A stretch of DNA of 64,000 nt, from contig NZ_JH584235.1 of assembly GCF_000241465.1 (NCBI RefSeq), positions 1,627,536-1,691,535 on the forward strand, written 5' to 3'. This stretch comes from Sphingomonas echinoides ATCC 14820. Lineage in GTDB: Bacteria; Pseudomonadota; Alphaproteobacteria; Sphingomonadales; Sphingomonadaceae. The first letter of the stretch is position 1. Each line of letters begins with the position of its first letter. Positions 25,534-35,505 of the stretch are shown here, piece after piece. The translations under genes were made by a program, and so were the position numbers. The notes beneath the pieces were generated by a model. It ran no database searches. It saw only the letters and a list, made by a program, of their open reading frames with translations, and was not told where the DNA came from.

Positions 25534-26895
25534 GTGGCGGCCGACGATCGCAAAGGCGCAACGGGACTTCGCCGACTCGGGTTAATCGGATTCACGCTTT
25601 CGGCGCTGTCCCCTGTCGCATCGATCTTCATTACCGGCTCGGTCTTGCTGAAGTTGGTAGGGACCGGCGCTGCGCCCGCGTTAATCGCGGGTTCGATCAT
25701 CGCAGTGCTGGCGGCATTGCTTTACGCCGAAGTCGCGGGGGCGGCGCCGCACGCAGGTGGTGTTTACGCAGGGCTTCGCGTCTTGCTCGGACAGTGGGCG
25801 AGCGACATCACGGTCGCACTCACCTTGTTGACCGCTCCGGCCTATCTAGCGTTCTCGGCCAAAGGCCTCGCGCGCTACCTGAATGAAGTCGTCTCGCTGC
25901 CCGGCACGTTGCCGATTGCTGGGGCGGCGTTGATCGCGGCGGGCATTGGTGCGGGCCTGAGATTGCGGAGCGGCATTCTCATCGCATCGATGCTGTTGCT
26001 GATCGAGCTGCTGGCGGTCGGTACACTCATCGTATTGGCTGCGCCCCACGTTGTGCGCCCGCTGCACGAGATTGTTGCAGCGCCGGTGCTGGTTGCAGCC
26101 GGCGCAATCCACCCCGTCACAAATGTCGCGTTGGCGTTTGCGACGATCGCAGCCACCTTTGCCTGTTCCGGGGCCGTGTGGGGTAGCTATCTGGGTGAGG
26201 AGACAAGTCAAGGGCCACGACAGTTCGGGGGCACGCTGGCACTGGCGGGGCTTCTTGGCGCGCTGCTGGTCGCAGTGCCATTGATTCTGGTCACCCTCGC
26301 TATTCCCGATCTCGCGAGCACTATCGGCAGCGATTCGCCGCTTGTGACGTTCGTGGCCGAGCGCGCCGGAACCGGACTTGCGCTCTCATTGAGCCTTGTC
26401 GTCGTCGTGGCGATTTTCGCCAACATGTTGACTATGACGATCGCGCTGTCGCGGTTTGTCTTTGCTACTGGACGGGGAGGCATCTGGCCCGCGCGACTGG
26501 CGATCTCGCTCGCCCGCCTCAATCGCCATGATGTGCCGATCGCCGCCACGGCACTGTTGGTGATCGCTGCCATACTGCTGCTGTTCTTGTCTGAGAAGAC
26601 GCTGCTGATCGTGTTATCGGCAGAACTGATCAGCCCGTTGCTTGTCGCACTTGCAGTGCTTGTGGGACGTCGTCGTGCAAAGTGGTCGCGATTTATGGCA
26701 CCGGCACACCCACTATTGCCGTTGATATGTGTTGTGCTGGCGAGCCTGTTTCTTTTGCTTGAGTGGAGCGTATCTCCAACAGGTCGTTTGGGACTGATCG
26801 CGATGGCGGCCGTAGTGGCGACCACCATCATCGCACGGATGATTCGCCTTCGACGGGGAAATGCATCCGCGTCCTCGAAGGTGTCGAGGCGCTGA
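25534..26895 (+). CDS. APC-superfamily amino acid/polyamine permease, 453 aa
   Basis: Inner-membrane transporter. The N-terminus shows the APC pattern: GLRRLGLIGFTLSALSPVAS, then ITGSVLLKLVGTGAAP and ALLYAEVAGAAPHAGGVYAG (the conserved helix 2-3 region with P-x-A-G-G-x-Y). About 12 hydrophobic segments are spread over the length. It begins with GTG 3 bases after the regulator stop, so the two genes form one transcript. The substrate, probably an amino acid or amine, cannot be deduced. The stop at 26893-26895 is followed almost directly by the truncated exonuclease pseudogene, so the insertion junction lies here. Confidence 0.85.
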   Translation: MAADDRKGATGLRRLGLIGFTLSALSPVASIFITGSVLLKLVGTGAAPALIAGSIIAVLAALLYAEVAGAAPHAGGVYAGLRVLLGQWASDITVALTLLTAPAYLAFSAKGLARYLNEVVSLPGTLPIAGAALIAAGIGAGLRLRSGILIASMLLLIELLAVGTLIVLAAPHVVRPLHEIVAAPVLVAAGAIHPVTNVALAFATIAATFACSGAVWGSYLGEETSQGPRQFGGTLALAGLLGALLVAVPLILVTLAIPDLASTIGSDSPLVTFVAERAGTGLALSLSLVVVVAIFANMLTMTIALSRFVFATGRGGIWPARLAISLARLNRHDVPIAATALLVIAAILLLFLSEKTLLIVLSAELISPLLVALAVLVGRRRAKWSRFMAPAHPLLPLICVVLASLFLLLEWSVSPTGRLGLIAMAAVVATTIIARMIRLRRGNASASSKVSRR

Positions 26896-26897
26896 TA

Positions 26898-27505
26898 GAA
26901 CACCCGCGTGGGTGTTTCAGACCATCGCGACCGCCGCGATGATGGTGCTGATCGAAGATCCGCAGGGCGGCATCGACGTCAGCCGGTTCGTCACACTCTC
27001 GATGCCGGACCATAGCGAATCCGACGTGCTCACTGGCATTTTGCAGGTGTTTAACGAGGCGCCGGCCAACGCCGAACGATGCACATGGATGTGACTCGCA
27101 CATGACATCCCGATTTTCATCAGCGGCTGCATGCGGCATGCCTGACGCTACCTCGCGGCTGGGACTGGCTTGCACATGGCGGGTTTCACAAAGAGTGCCA
27201 TCTCGATCTCGCTCGTGCCAAGACCGCGGGCATGAAGATGAAACCGATTCATCTCGCCGAAGTGCTGGCGGCGGTGGACATTCCCGGCAAGATGACTTGC
27301 CCACCGTTCGCCGTGAAAAACCTCAGCTACGCCGGCCGGTGGGACGATGTGCCGTATCTTCCGACGTGCAATCGAACTACGCGAAGGGCGCGGCTACATT
27401 GCCGCGCTAGAAGAGCATCGGCGCACTCGCTTCGCGGCCAAATTTGCAAAGGCAGCGAATGACGCGGCGACATTGGCACCTTGGCTAAGCGTCGAGGCGG
27501 CGTGA
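26898..27505 (+). pseudogene. Broken paralogue of the 10187-11071 exonuclease-like gene
   Basis: Three frames together give a decayed copy of the diverged PolB-type exonuclease. TPAWVFQTIATA matches TPRWPFQTVVTA (residue 61 of the intact gene). DVLTGILQVFNEAPANAE then runs into a stop after CTWM. MKMKPIHLAEVLAAVDIPGK and FAVKNLSYAGRWDDV follow in a second frame, and RGYIAALEEHRRTRFAAKFA with AANDAATLAPWLSVEAA in a third. The first 60 codons with Exo I are missing, there is a stop in the Exo II region, and a deletion removes the Exo III aspartate. Homology begins right after the permease stop, and the downstream inverted repeat is also copied. Confidence 0.8.
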
Positions 27506-27514
27506 CGTGAAATC

Positions 27515-27554
27515 GGCGTATCTGGAGCAAGAACGGATCCGCTCCAGATACGCC
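27515..27554. terminator. Perfect 14-bp inverted repeat, second copy
   Basis: GGCGTATCTGGAGC (27515-27528) and GCTCCAGATACGCC (27541-27554) are perfect arms with a 12-base spacer. It lies between the pseudogene and the convergent secreted-protein gene, so it could terminate both directions. The element and the bases before it (TGACGTGA) are shared with 11070-11120. Confidence 0.6.
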
Positions 27555-27564
27555 GGTTACATCG

Positions 27565-28149
27565 TCACAACACCTCGAAATCGGTCAGCCGGTCGAGCAG
27601 CCATTCATCGCCGACGCGTCGGAACGAGACTATCTGGACCTTGGCTTCGCCGCTCGACGCCGAGACGAAGTTCAATGTTAATTGCAGCGCATTAAGTGCC
27701 GGCTTCGTTACCGCACCGATGCGGTTCAGGTCCACGCAGGCGGTCCGGTCATGATAACGCATGCCACCCATGGCGGTGAAATTGAGCGTGTCGTCGGGTG
27801 TGCCGTAGTTTCGCGGGGTGAGCCGGCGACTGTTCAGGCCCCGTAGCGCGGTGGCATCGGTCGCGCAGGCCAACGTCACGATGGTGGTCTCGATGAGCGG
27901 GCCGGCCGCCACGAGATCCTGGCGGATTGCCGGCGTCGCGGTGACGACCGACAATCGCCTGCGGACTGTGTCGATCTGCGCCGGTGTCGGGGTGGCGGAT
28001 GTGGCGGCCTCAGGTCGGGAGGGGCTCGCCGCGCTGTTCGATCCCGTCACCCGCTTCAGCAGCTGTGCCAAGACGTTGTTTTGGGCTTGAGCCGCGCTCG
28101 CGCCGCCCGAAGCGACCGCCACCATCAGGATACCAGCCAGTCGTCGCAT
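27565..28149 (-). CDS. Secreted hypothetical protein, 194 aa
   Basis: A signal peptide (MRRLAGILMVAVASGGASAAQA) is followed by a Ser/Pro/Ala-rich linker to about residue 55 and then a compact domain with two cysteines (LACATD, RTACVDLN). A pattern ending VQIVSFRRVGDEWLLDRLTD resembles small periplasmic beta-rich domains that follow a helical start. No catalytic motif was found. ACGAGGAGAATGAA supplies a good ribosome binding site, and the gene begins 20 bases after the stop of the serine protease autotransporter, so the two are an operon. It might be a chaperone, inhibitor or substrate of that protease; this is inferred only from position. Confidence 0.75.
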   Translation of the reverse strand: MRRLAGILMVAVASGGASAAQAQNNVLAQLLKRVTGSNSAASPSRPEAATSATPTPAQIDTVRRRLSVVTATPAIRQDLVAAGPLIETTIVTLACATDATALRGLNSRRLTPRNYGTPDDTLNFTAMGGMRYHDRTACVDLNRIGAVTKPALNALQLTLNFVSASSGEAKVQIVSFRRVGDEWLLDRLTDFEVL

Positions 28150-28169
28150 TTCATTCTCCTCGTTTTGGG

Positions 28170-30605
<2,436 letters not shown>

Positions 30606-31117
30606 CGCGTGCCCCCAAGACCGCGACGGCGTCGTCCAGACAGCCGGCGGCATCCTCGATAAACGGGGATGCCGGCCCTGAACCGGATGTTGGAAACCTG
30701 AAACGAGACAGGCGCGAACGCCTTTAGCGGGTGCCTGGACATACGCGTCCGCCACCCGGCCACAGAATGGGTCCTGCGACCTCGACCTCTCGGCCGGCTC
30801 TCGATTCGGGGTTTCCACGCCCCGGCTCACGGACGAAATCCGTGAGCCACCTCTCGCTATAGCTCAGGCGTTAACAAATCGCGACCATTTTCGACAGGTC
30901 GACGGCGTCAGCAAACCGCATGATATTTGTCAGGCGCCGAGGGGATCTTCCTGAAAGGAGTTTTCAATCGCTGGTTGAAAGCGCCCCTGAGGAACGCTGC
31001 CCGGAGCGCGACCAGATTGATAAGTTGTCAGCGGAGCGCCATTCTCAGCGGGCCTTGGGTCCGCCGGAACAGGCATTCTATATCTTCGTTTAAGCGTGTT
31101 CCACGAGGAGACGACCG
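30606..31117. other. Intergenic region with hairpins upstream of the S8 protease
   Basis: No gene is supported here. Three stems lie within 245 bases upstream of the protease start on its strand: GGCATCC/GGATGCC (about 30652-30676), GGGG/CCCC (30808-30823) and the perfect 10-bp pair GGCTCACGGA/TCCGTGAGCC (30824-30833 and 30839-30848). They may form a structured 5' leader. No known riboswitch consensus was recognised. The right half holds the presumed promoter of the csbD-like gene. Confidence 0.4.
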
Positions 31118-31288
31118 ATGGGTGAACTGACCGACAAGATCAAGGGCAATGTCAACGAGGCTATTGGCAAGGCCAAACAGAAATCCGCCGACCCCAAGAA
31201 GCGTGACGAAGGTGCTGCCCAGGAGCTGAAGGGCAAAGGCCAGGAACTGAAGGGCAAGATCAAGGGCGCCTTGGGCGACGATCTCTGA
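31118..31288 (+). CDS. CsbD family stress protein, 56 aa
   Basis: Short hydrophilic protein beginning MGELTDKIKGNVNEAIGKAK and ending with two related lysine/glutamine units (AQELKGKGQELKGKIKGALG), the standard CsbD pattern. Members are abundant general-stress proteins of unknown biochemical function, predicted to be helical and soluble. GAGGAG lies ten bases before the ATG. A strong terminator follows 14 bases after the stop, so the gene is a monocistron. Its length is usual for the family. Confidence 0.9.
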   Translation: MGELTDKIKGNVNEAIGKAKQKSADPKKRDEGAAQELKGKGQELKGKIKGALGDDL

Positions 31289-31302
31289 TCCAGCACAAAA
31301 AG

Positions 31303-31334
31303 AGCAGCCGCTCCTAATGAGTGGCTGCTTTTTT
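31303..31334 (+). terminator. Rho-independent terminator of the csbD-like gene
   Basis: AGCAGCCGCTC (31303-31313) pairs with GAGTGGCTGCT (31319-31329) with one G-T pair and a 5-base loop, followed by a run of six T. Confidence 0.9.
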
Positions 31335-31799
31335 GCGTCATTTTGCAGAACATTCGTTTAAATTCGTGATCTGTAGCTTCCCGATGTGTCTATCGCCGTT
31401 CATCTGCTGTTGCCCGAGCGTAGCCGCTGTTGCGACTCGCAGAGGGCATAGTCATGAACGTCGGACGTTTGGTATTGGATACGTGGCTGTCGCCATCTGC
31501 GGTTTCACTGTAACTTCAAGGAATCAACTGCGCATTAAAACTACCGATGTCGATACGCCTCATCATCGCGATTATCGCACTGATAGCTGTTCCGCTGGAT
31601 CCGATTGGTCTACTCGCGCTTAACTTCGCGCTCGCTTATCAAGGGTAGCGAAATTTCCCAATGATTGCAGTGCCCATCTTCGCTATGTCGGGCGCACCAT
31701 TCCCAAAATCGGGCGCATCTCAAACACCCTACCCCTTCCCGACCATCATAATTTCAAGAATGCTGTGCGACGGCGACGATGCCGCCCTACATAGTGCCC
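31335..31799. other. Intergenic region, no gene seen
   Basis: About 465 bases of lower-GC sequence without a convincing reading frame, ribosome binding site or strong hairpin. It probably contains the promoter of the DCC-family/UbiB-like pair that starts at 31800. Confidence 0.5.
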
Positions 31800-32159
31800 A
31801 TGACCACGCTTATCGTCTGGCACGATGGTGCCTGCCCCCTCTGCGCCCGGGAAATCGCAGTAATGCGGCGGCTCGATCGCTGCGGCGCAATTCGCTTCAT
31901 CGATGCCGCCGCCGAGGACACGGTCTGCCCGATTGACCGGGCCGCGCTGTTGGCGCGCTTTCACGCTTGCGAAGATGGGGCGATGCTGAGCGGGGCCGCC
32001 GCCTTCGCGGCGATGTGGCGCGCCATCCCGGTGCTGCGCCCGCTCGGGCTGGCTGCGCGCACTCCATGGGTGTTGAGGCTGCTGGAACGGGGCTACCAAG
32101 CCTTCTTGCGCATACGGCCGCGTTTGCAGCGCCTCGCCAGGACACGGTGGCCCGCATGA
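31800..32159 (+). CDS. DCC-family (DUF393) thiol-oxidoreductase-like protein
   Basis: 119 residues starting MTTLIVWHDGACPLCAREIA. The D-G-x-C-P-x-C motif at the N-terminus is the signature of the DUF393/DCC family, a thioredoxin-like fold, and is followed by IRFIDAAAED in the usual strand. The partner function of the family is poorly known. An in-frame ATG seven codons earlier (31779) is possible. The stop overlaps the start of the UbiB-like kinase gene (ATGA), so the two are translated together. No signal peptide, so cytoplasmic. Confidence 0.8.
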   Translation: MTTLIVWHDGACPLCAREIAVMRRLDRCGAIRFIDAAAEDTVCPIDRAALLARFHACEDGAMLSGAAAFAAMWRAIPVLRPLGLAARTPWVLRLLERGYQAFLRIRPRLQRLARTRWPA

Positions 32160-33598
32160 CCGACAACACGGACGGACGGCGCGATGCAAAGGCGCGCGCG
32201 GTGCCGAGCGGTCGATTGTCGCGATTGGGCCAGTTCGGGCGGCTGGCGGGCGGAGTCGCGGGCGGCATGATCGCCGAGGGCGCGCGGCGGCTGGCCGAGG
32301 GCGAACGCCCGCAGATGCGCGACATGCTGCTGACCCCTGCCAATGTCGGCCGCATCGCCGACCGGCTGTCGCATTTGCGCGGGGCAGCGATGAAGCTTGG
32401 GCAGATGATTTCGATGGATGCCGGCGACATGTTGCCGCCCGAATTGGCCGACATCATGGCGCGGCTGCGCCAGAACGCCCACCGCATGCCGCCCCAGCAA
32501 TTGCAGCAGGTGCTCGCCACGCAATGGGGCAAGGACTGGCGGACGCGCTTTGCCCGCTTCGAGGTAACACCGATCGCAGCCGCCTCGATCGGGCAGGTGC
32601 ATCGTGCGCGCACCCGCGATGGCCGCGACCTAGCGATCAAGGTGCAATATCCCGGCGTGCGCGAAAGCATCGATGCCGATGTCGACAATGTCGCCACCTT
32701 GCTGCGCGTGTCGGGCCTGCTGCCGCGCGATCTCGACATCGCGCCGCTGCTCGCGGTCGCCAAAAGCCAGCTGCGCGAAGAGGCGGACTATTTGCGCGAA
32801 GGCGAACAGATGACGCTGTTCGGCGCGCTGCTCGCCACCGATGCCGACTATGTCGTTCCCGCGCTCGACCCCGCTTTCACCACGCAGCACGTGCTGGCGA
32901 TGGACTTTGTCGAAGGCCAGCCGATCGAAACCCTGGCCGATGCCCCACCCGCCACGCGCAATCGCGTGATGGGTGCCTTCATCGCCTTGGTGCTGCGCGA
33001 GCTGTTCGAGTTTGGCGTGATGCAGACCGATCCGAATTTCGCCAATTATCGGTATCAACCGGCGACGGGTCGGTTGGTGCTCTTGGACTTTGGCGCGGCG
33101 CGCCCGGTTCCGGCGGCCATTTCAACGGGCTATCTGGATCTGCTGCGCGCCGCGATGGCGGGCGATCCCGATTCGGTCCGCGCGGCAGCGCTGGCCGCGG
33201 GCTTTGTCGGTGCGGGCGCGATCACCCACCACCGCGACTCGATTGACCGGATGATCGCGGTGGTGGTGGCCGAGATGCAGCGGACCGGCCCGTTCGACTT
33301 TGGCGACCGCGGCTTTGTCGAAGTGCTGCGCAACCAAGGGATGGAGGTCGCCGCCGATCGCGCCGCGTGGCACATCCCCCCGCCCGACATGCTGTTTGTC
33401 CAGCGCAAGATCAGCGGCACCGCGCTTTTGGCGGCACGGCTCAAAGCACAAATCGACGTCGGGGCGATGCTGGAGCGCTACCTCGCGCCCAACGGGCGAT
33501 CCGCAAACTCAGTCGGGTGGAAATTCAAGACCGGCCAAAGCTTGTCGCGTGCCTGCGGCCGTCGCGCGCGAGCGCGTCGCTATCGTCTCACGCGATAG
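32156..33598 (+). CDS. ABC1/UbiB (AarF) family atypical kinase, 480 aa
   Basis: UbiB-like protein kinase-fold ATPase. The KxGQ motif is MKLGQMISMDAGDMLPPELA, the alanine-rich nucleotide loop is AAASIGQVHRA, the ATP lysine lies in LAIKVQYPGV, and the catalytic and metal-binding segments are DPNFANY and LVLLDFGAARPV. These proteins support coenzyme Q biosynthesis or lipid handling at the membrane. No C-terminal membrane helix is obvious. It starts at 32156, overlapping the DCC-family gene by four bases. A genuine ubiB would usually lie by ubiE; that is not the case here, so it may be a paralogue. Basic tail (RRARARRYRLTR). Confidence 0.85.
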   Translation: MTDNTDGRRDAKARAVPSGRLSRLGQFGRLAGGVAGGMIAEGARRLAEGERPQMRDMLLTPANVGRIADRLSHLRGAAMKLGQMISMDAGDMLPPELADIMARLRQNAHRMPPQQLQQVLATQWGKDWRTRFARFEVTPIAAASIGQVHRARTRDGRDLAIKVQYPGVRESIDADVDNVATLLRVSGLLPRDLDIAPLLAVAKSQLREEADYLREGEQMTLFGALLATDADYVVPALDPAFTTQHVLAMDFVEGQPIETLADAPPATRNRVMGAFIALVLRELFEFGVMQTDPNFANYRYQPATGRLVLLDFGAARPVPAAISTGYLDLLRAAMAGDPDSVRAAALAAGFVGAGAITHHRDSIDRMIAVVVAEMQRTGPFDFGDRGFVEVLRNQGMEVAADRAAWHIPPPDMLFVQRKISGTALLAARLKAQIDVGAMLERYLAPNGRSANSVGWKFKTGQSLSRACGRRARARRYRLTR

Positions 33599-34056
33599 CG
33601 TGCGATGACGGGAGCGACCCGTTGGTTACGCCTGGACGCAGGCCTCGGTGCGTGACCGAGAGCAGCTTTGTCGCCAAAGTAAATCCCTTTTTTCCCCAAT
33701 CTCATCATCCATTTTTGTTATGGAAAGTGCTTTTTTTAGGTGTAATGATGAAATGTGGTTTTACGAGCAGTATCCTCGATCCATACATCTAACCGGCGCA
33801 ATTGTCGGCTTGAATCTGTTGTACGTTTTTCATGTCGCCATCGGACACGTCACAACAGCGACAACGCCCCGGGCGCGGATGTGCATTTGCACAATATTGC
33901 TGCAGTGCAAGAGAGACCGCTTTGGTCGACTCGCTTTTATTGCGGTGAAATTGCTTCCGTCGACCGCGCGGATCGCCATGTGATCCGTGCGCCGCCGTTC
34001 CTTGTTGCGAAGAACGGGTTTCAGAGAACAAGTTCGCCACGACCAGCGGGGTAGGT
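33599..34056. other. AT-rich intergenic region, no gene seen
   Basis: About 460 bases with runs of T and A around 33690-33745, clearly less GC-rich than both neighbours. No supported gene. It presumably holds the regulatory region of the FixJ-like gene. Confidence 0.5.
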
Positions 34057-34668
34057 ATGTTGAAACAGATTTATATCGTGGACGACGATGAGCCAGTGCG
34101 CAAGTCGCTGCAATCCTTGCTCAACATGCGTTCCGAATTCATCATTCGCACCTTCAGCTCGGGCGACGAATTCCTGGCGGCGGCGCAAACCCTCGAACCC
34201 GGCGTCGTGCTGCTGGATGTGCACATGACGGGCGCGTCCGGGATGGACGTGTTGACGGCGATCAGCGCGCGCGATTTGCCGCTGATTTGCGTCATCATCA
34301 CCGGGCATGGCAATATCAGCATGGCGGTCGAGGCGATGAAAGCGGGCGCGATCGATTTTCTGGAAAAGCCGTATGATCACGGGTCGCTGATCAACACCAT
34401 CGAACGCGCTTATGATCGCCTGCAAAAGGTCGGGGCGGACGCCGCGCGTGTCCTCGCCGCACAACAATCGATCGCGCGCCTTGCTCCACGCGAGGTCGAC
34501 GTCTTGATGGGTTTGATCGCGGGGAAGGTCAACAAAGTGATCGCGCACGAACTCGACATCAGCCCGCGCACGGTCGAGGTTTACCGCGCCAATTTGATGA
34601 CCAAGCTCCATGTCCGGTCGCTACCCGATGCGCTGCGCATCGCGTTTGCTGCCGGGCTGGTGGATTGA
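34057..34668 (+). CDS. FixJ/LuxR-type response regulator, 203 aa
   Basis: Two-domain response regulator. The receiver domain shows the acidic pair IVDDDEP, phospho-acceptor D54 in VLLDVHMTGASGMD, the conserved Thr in CVIITGHG and Lys in FLEKPYD. The C-terminal NarL/FixJ helix-turn-helix reads LAPREVDVLMGLIAGKVNK and ISPRTVEVYRANLMTKL. Family members bind promoters as phosphorylated dimers. A PAS-DHp protein follows 166 bases downstream on the same strand and is the natural partner, but lacks a catalytic ATPase domain (see that entry), so the phosphodonor is uncertain. Confidence 0.9.
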   Translation: MLKQIYIVDDDEPVRKSLQSLLNMRSEFIIRTFSSGDEFLAAAQTLEPGVVLLDVHMTGASGMDVLTAISARDLPLICVIITGHGNISMAVEAMKAGAIDFLEKPYDHGSLINTIERAYDRLQKVGADAARVLAAQQSIARLAPREVDVLMGLIAGKVNKVIAHELDISPRTVEVYRANLMTKLHVRSLPDALRIAFAAGLVD

Positions 34669-34834
34669 TCAAGCTGCACTGTGGTGGAGCTTCAGTCCGC
34701 GGCGGCAGCGGTGACACTGCGTGCGGCTCTCCGTGCGGTGTCGTCTTTTTCAGACAGGCGCTCCACTATTCGCCCCAATAACCGTTCCGATATGGTGTAT
34801 GGTGCCCGGCATCATGGGCTGTGAGCGAACGGTG

Positions 34835-35488
34835 ATGAACGGTGCGCGGGAATCGGACAAGCCAGCGGATGACGATCATGCGGTCGCGCGCGCCATCTTG
34901 GCCATTGTTCCGTTTCCGATGATGATCGTCGACGATCGCGGCATTCTGCAGTCGTCCAACCAACATGCCGAGATGTTGTTCGGCCTTGAGGGCAGGATCG
35001 CCCCGGGCCGCAATATCAGCGACTTGATACCGCAACTGTATCATCACATTTGCGATAAGACCGTTGCGGATTATGCCGCCAGCGTGGACGGCGAACGGAT
35101 CGCGCAAAGTCGCGTGTTCATCGCGCGCCATCGCGACGGTTATGACATTCCGGTGGCGGGCCTCGTCAGCGAAGTGGTGATCGACGGGCAACGGGTATTT
35201 GCCTGTTCCTTGCAGACCCTTTCGGACTGGCTTGGCACCGGTGCCCCAACCGCGCATCTGGACGACGGGGAGGCGAACGCGATTGGATCGGAGCATATCG
35301 CGGCACTGCTGGTGCATGAGCTGAACCAACCGATGACCGCGATGACCAATTTTCTGGCCGCCGCGCAAATCGCCCTGATGGCGGGCTCCGCGCCCGAAAC
35401 GATCACCGGCTTCGTCAAGGATGCCAGCGCGCAATCCCTACGCGCGCGCGACCTGCTGCAACGCCTCCGCACCATCTTCGCGAGCTGA
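34835..35488 (+). CDS. PAS-DHp protein lacking the histidine kinase ATPase domain, 217 aa
   Basis: The N-terminal PAS domain (about 15-130; ILAIVPFPMMIVDDRGILQS, then FGLEGRIAPGRNISDLIP) resembles FixL-type sensors. It is followed by a dimerisation/phospho-acceptor helix with H161 in LLVHELNQPMTAMTNFL and a second helix DLLQRLRTIF, where the protein stops. The HATPase_c domain that should follow is missing and downstream sequence encodes a gene on the other strand, so this is either a natural truncation or a phosphotransfer/phosphatase module. The frame is open to 34721; the ATG at 34835 (GAG ten bases upstream) is chosen, with 34814 possible. Confidence 0.75.
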   Translation: MNGARESDKPADDDHAVARAILAIVPFPMMIVDDRGILQSSNQHAEMLFGLEGRIAPGRNISDLIPQLYHHICDKTVADYAASVDGERIAQSRVFIARHRDGYDIPVAGLVSEVVIDGQRVFACSLQTLSDWLGTGAPTAHLDDGEANAIGSEHIAALLVHELNQPMTAMTNFLAAAQIALMAGSAPETITGFVKDASAQSLRARDLLQRLRTIFAS

Positions 35489-35505
35489 ATCCACGATCGC
35501 AACCG

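Noticed and set aside
30606..30850. Possible cyclic di-GMP (GEMM) or SAM riboswitch before the S8 protease
   Set aside because: Hairpins are present, but the conserved loop sequences of these classes were not recognised; kept only as an unassigned structured leader.
31335..31799. Short open frames in the gap after the csbD terminator
   Set aside because: No ribosome binding sites, no domain and irregular composition.
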